The position numbers were made by a program, and so were the translations under genes. From Abyssisolibacter fermentans (GTDB lineage: Bacteria; Bacillota; Clostridia; Tissierellales; MCWD3): a stretch of DNA of 64,000 nucleotides. This document shows, one piece after another, positions 63,675 through 64,000 of the stretch (the first letter of the stretch is position 1; each line of letters starts with the position of its first letter). Where the stretch lies: contig NZ_LOHE01000049.1 in NCBI RefSeq assembly GCF_001559865.1, forward strand, positions 25,182 through 89,181, in the 5' to 3' direction. The notes beneath the pieces were generated by a model. That model had not been told where the DNA came from and did not search any database. It saw only the letters and a list, made by a program, of their open reading frames with translations.

Positions 63675-63794
63675 AGGGTTCAATCTGAGGTTTCTTTGTA
63701 GGTGACTTTTAAGAAGTAATTTTGGGGCGCTTTTATTAAATGAAAAAAATTGCTTCTTTACAGGAACAGCAAAGATTCTCAGATTCGTGCCCCT
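63675..63794 (+). ncRNA. Structured intergenic element, family B (B3)
   Basis: Outer stem AATCTGAG (63682-63689) against CTCAGATT (63778-63785), with GGG/CCC further out. The internal loop is GTTTCTTTGTAGGTGACTTT and TACAGGAACAGCAAAGATT. The inner stem is AAGAAGTAATTTT against AAAAATTGCTTCTT. CGTGCCCCTC after the outer stem matches CGTTCCCCTC of B1. Confidence 0.65.
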
Positions 63795-63879
63795 CTCAAT
63801 TTAGTAATGAATAACCATTATGTAAAAACTTCGGACTCACAACGCTTGACCTTAAAGAAATAAACCATTATATCCTTTA

Positions 63880-63990
63880 GAAGCTACAATACATTTTTTG
63901 TGCACGACATTGATGCCTATATTTTTTCATCTTCATATAATTAAAAAAATATAAGCATCTCCGAGTAAAAAAAATGTCTTGTAAAGCTTC
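63880..63990 (-). ncRNA. Structured element F, copy 2 (intact)
   Basis: Read on the minus strand: outer stem GAAGCTTTACAAGACATTTT against AATGTATTGTAGCTTC. The conserved loop is TTACTCGGAGA and TCAATGTCGTGCACA. The inner stem is TGCTTATATTTTTT against AAAAAATATAGGCA. It is the uninterrupted counterpart of the element hit by the insertion sequence. Confidence 0.65.
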
Positions 63991-64000
63991 AACACAAAAA

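Noticed and set aside
1..64000. tRNA and rRNA genes
   Set aside because: No cloverleaf with the conserved GGTTCGA-type T arm and no rRNA segments were recognised on either strand; a tRNAscan-SE/Infernal run would settle it.

Overview
The window looks like chromosomal DNA of an anaerobic, low-GC Firmicute of the class Clostridia. The support is strong AT bias, AGGAGG-type ribosome binding sites, a butyrate kinase/phosphate butyryltransferase locus, a ferredoxin-linked 2-oxoacid oxidoreductase, SLH-anchored surface proteins, a glmS ribozyme and clostridial-type RiPP loci. Genus cannot be fixed from the sequence. Most genes lie on the minus strand.

Left end (0-7 kb): a Clo7bot-type RiPP locus. 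A 48-residue Cys-rich precursor (4833-4979) is followed in the direction of transcription by a CcpM-type radical SAM maturase, a peptide-maturation protein, an acyl-carrier-like protein lacking the phosphopantetheine serine, and a solute-binding lipoprotein. An ABC exporter lies just upstream. A decayed second copy of the maturation protein lies at the extreme left. From 7.6 to 14.2 kb there is a nucleotidyltransferase, a stand-alone SagB-type oxidoreductase, and an ABC operon (small protein, ATPase, permease). That operon sits beside an AgrC/AgrA-like two-component pair and has a LytTR-type direct repeat in its promoter.

14-33 kb is an envelope region: secreted beta-sandwich protein, MFS transporter, a C-type-lectin/lipase/SLH protein, a lipoprotein and a 3144-residue SLH surface protein. 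33-50 kb is housekeeping: glmS with its ribozyme, glmM, a four-subunit VOR-type oxidoreductase with an associated ATPase, buk-ptb-buk under a visible sigma-54 promoter with its activator upstream, and cdaR/cdaA (c-di-AMP synthesis). VOR makes branched acyl-CoA, and Ptb/Buk can turn such acyl-CoAs into ATP and acids, so these two loci plausibly form one amino-acid fermentation pathway. 50-59 kb carries a CapA-family protein and a cellulose-like exopolysaccharide operon (BcsB-like, glycosyltransferase, DUF2334, degenerate GGDEF, GH8-like).

59-64 kb holds a second compact RiPP-like cassette: two paralogous mini-precursors around a PqqE-like radical SAM protein, one of them with ATA where the start codon should be. 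The cassette lies between GC-rich direct repeats. It is followed by an IS1182-type insertion sequence with a 4-bp target duplication.

The most unusual signal is non-coding. At least three families of intergenic hairpin elements (called A, B and F here) keep conserved internal-loop sequences while their flanking stems change sequence but stay complementary. This is the pattern expected of selected structure. Copies occur near 15.3, 16.8, 33.2-33.6, 36.8, 59.3, 61.6 and 63.4-64.0 kb, and the insertion sequence has landed inside one of them.
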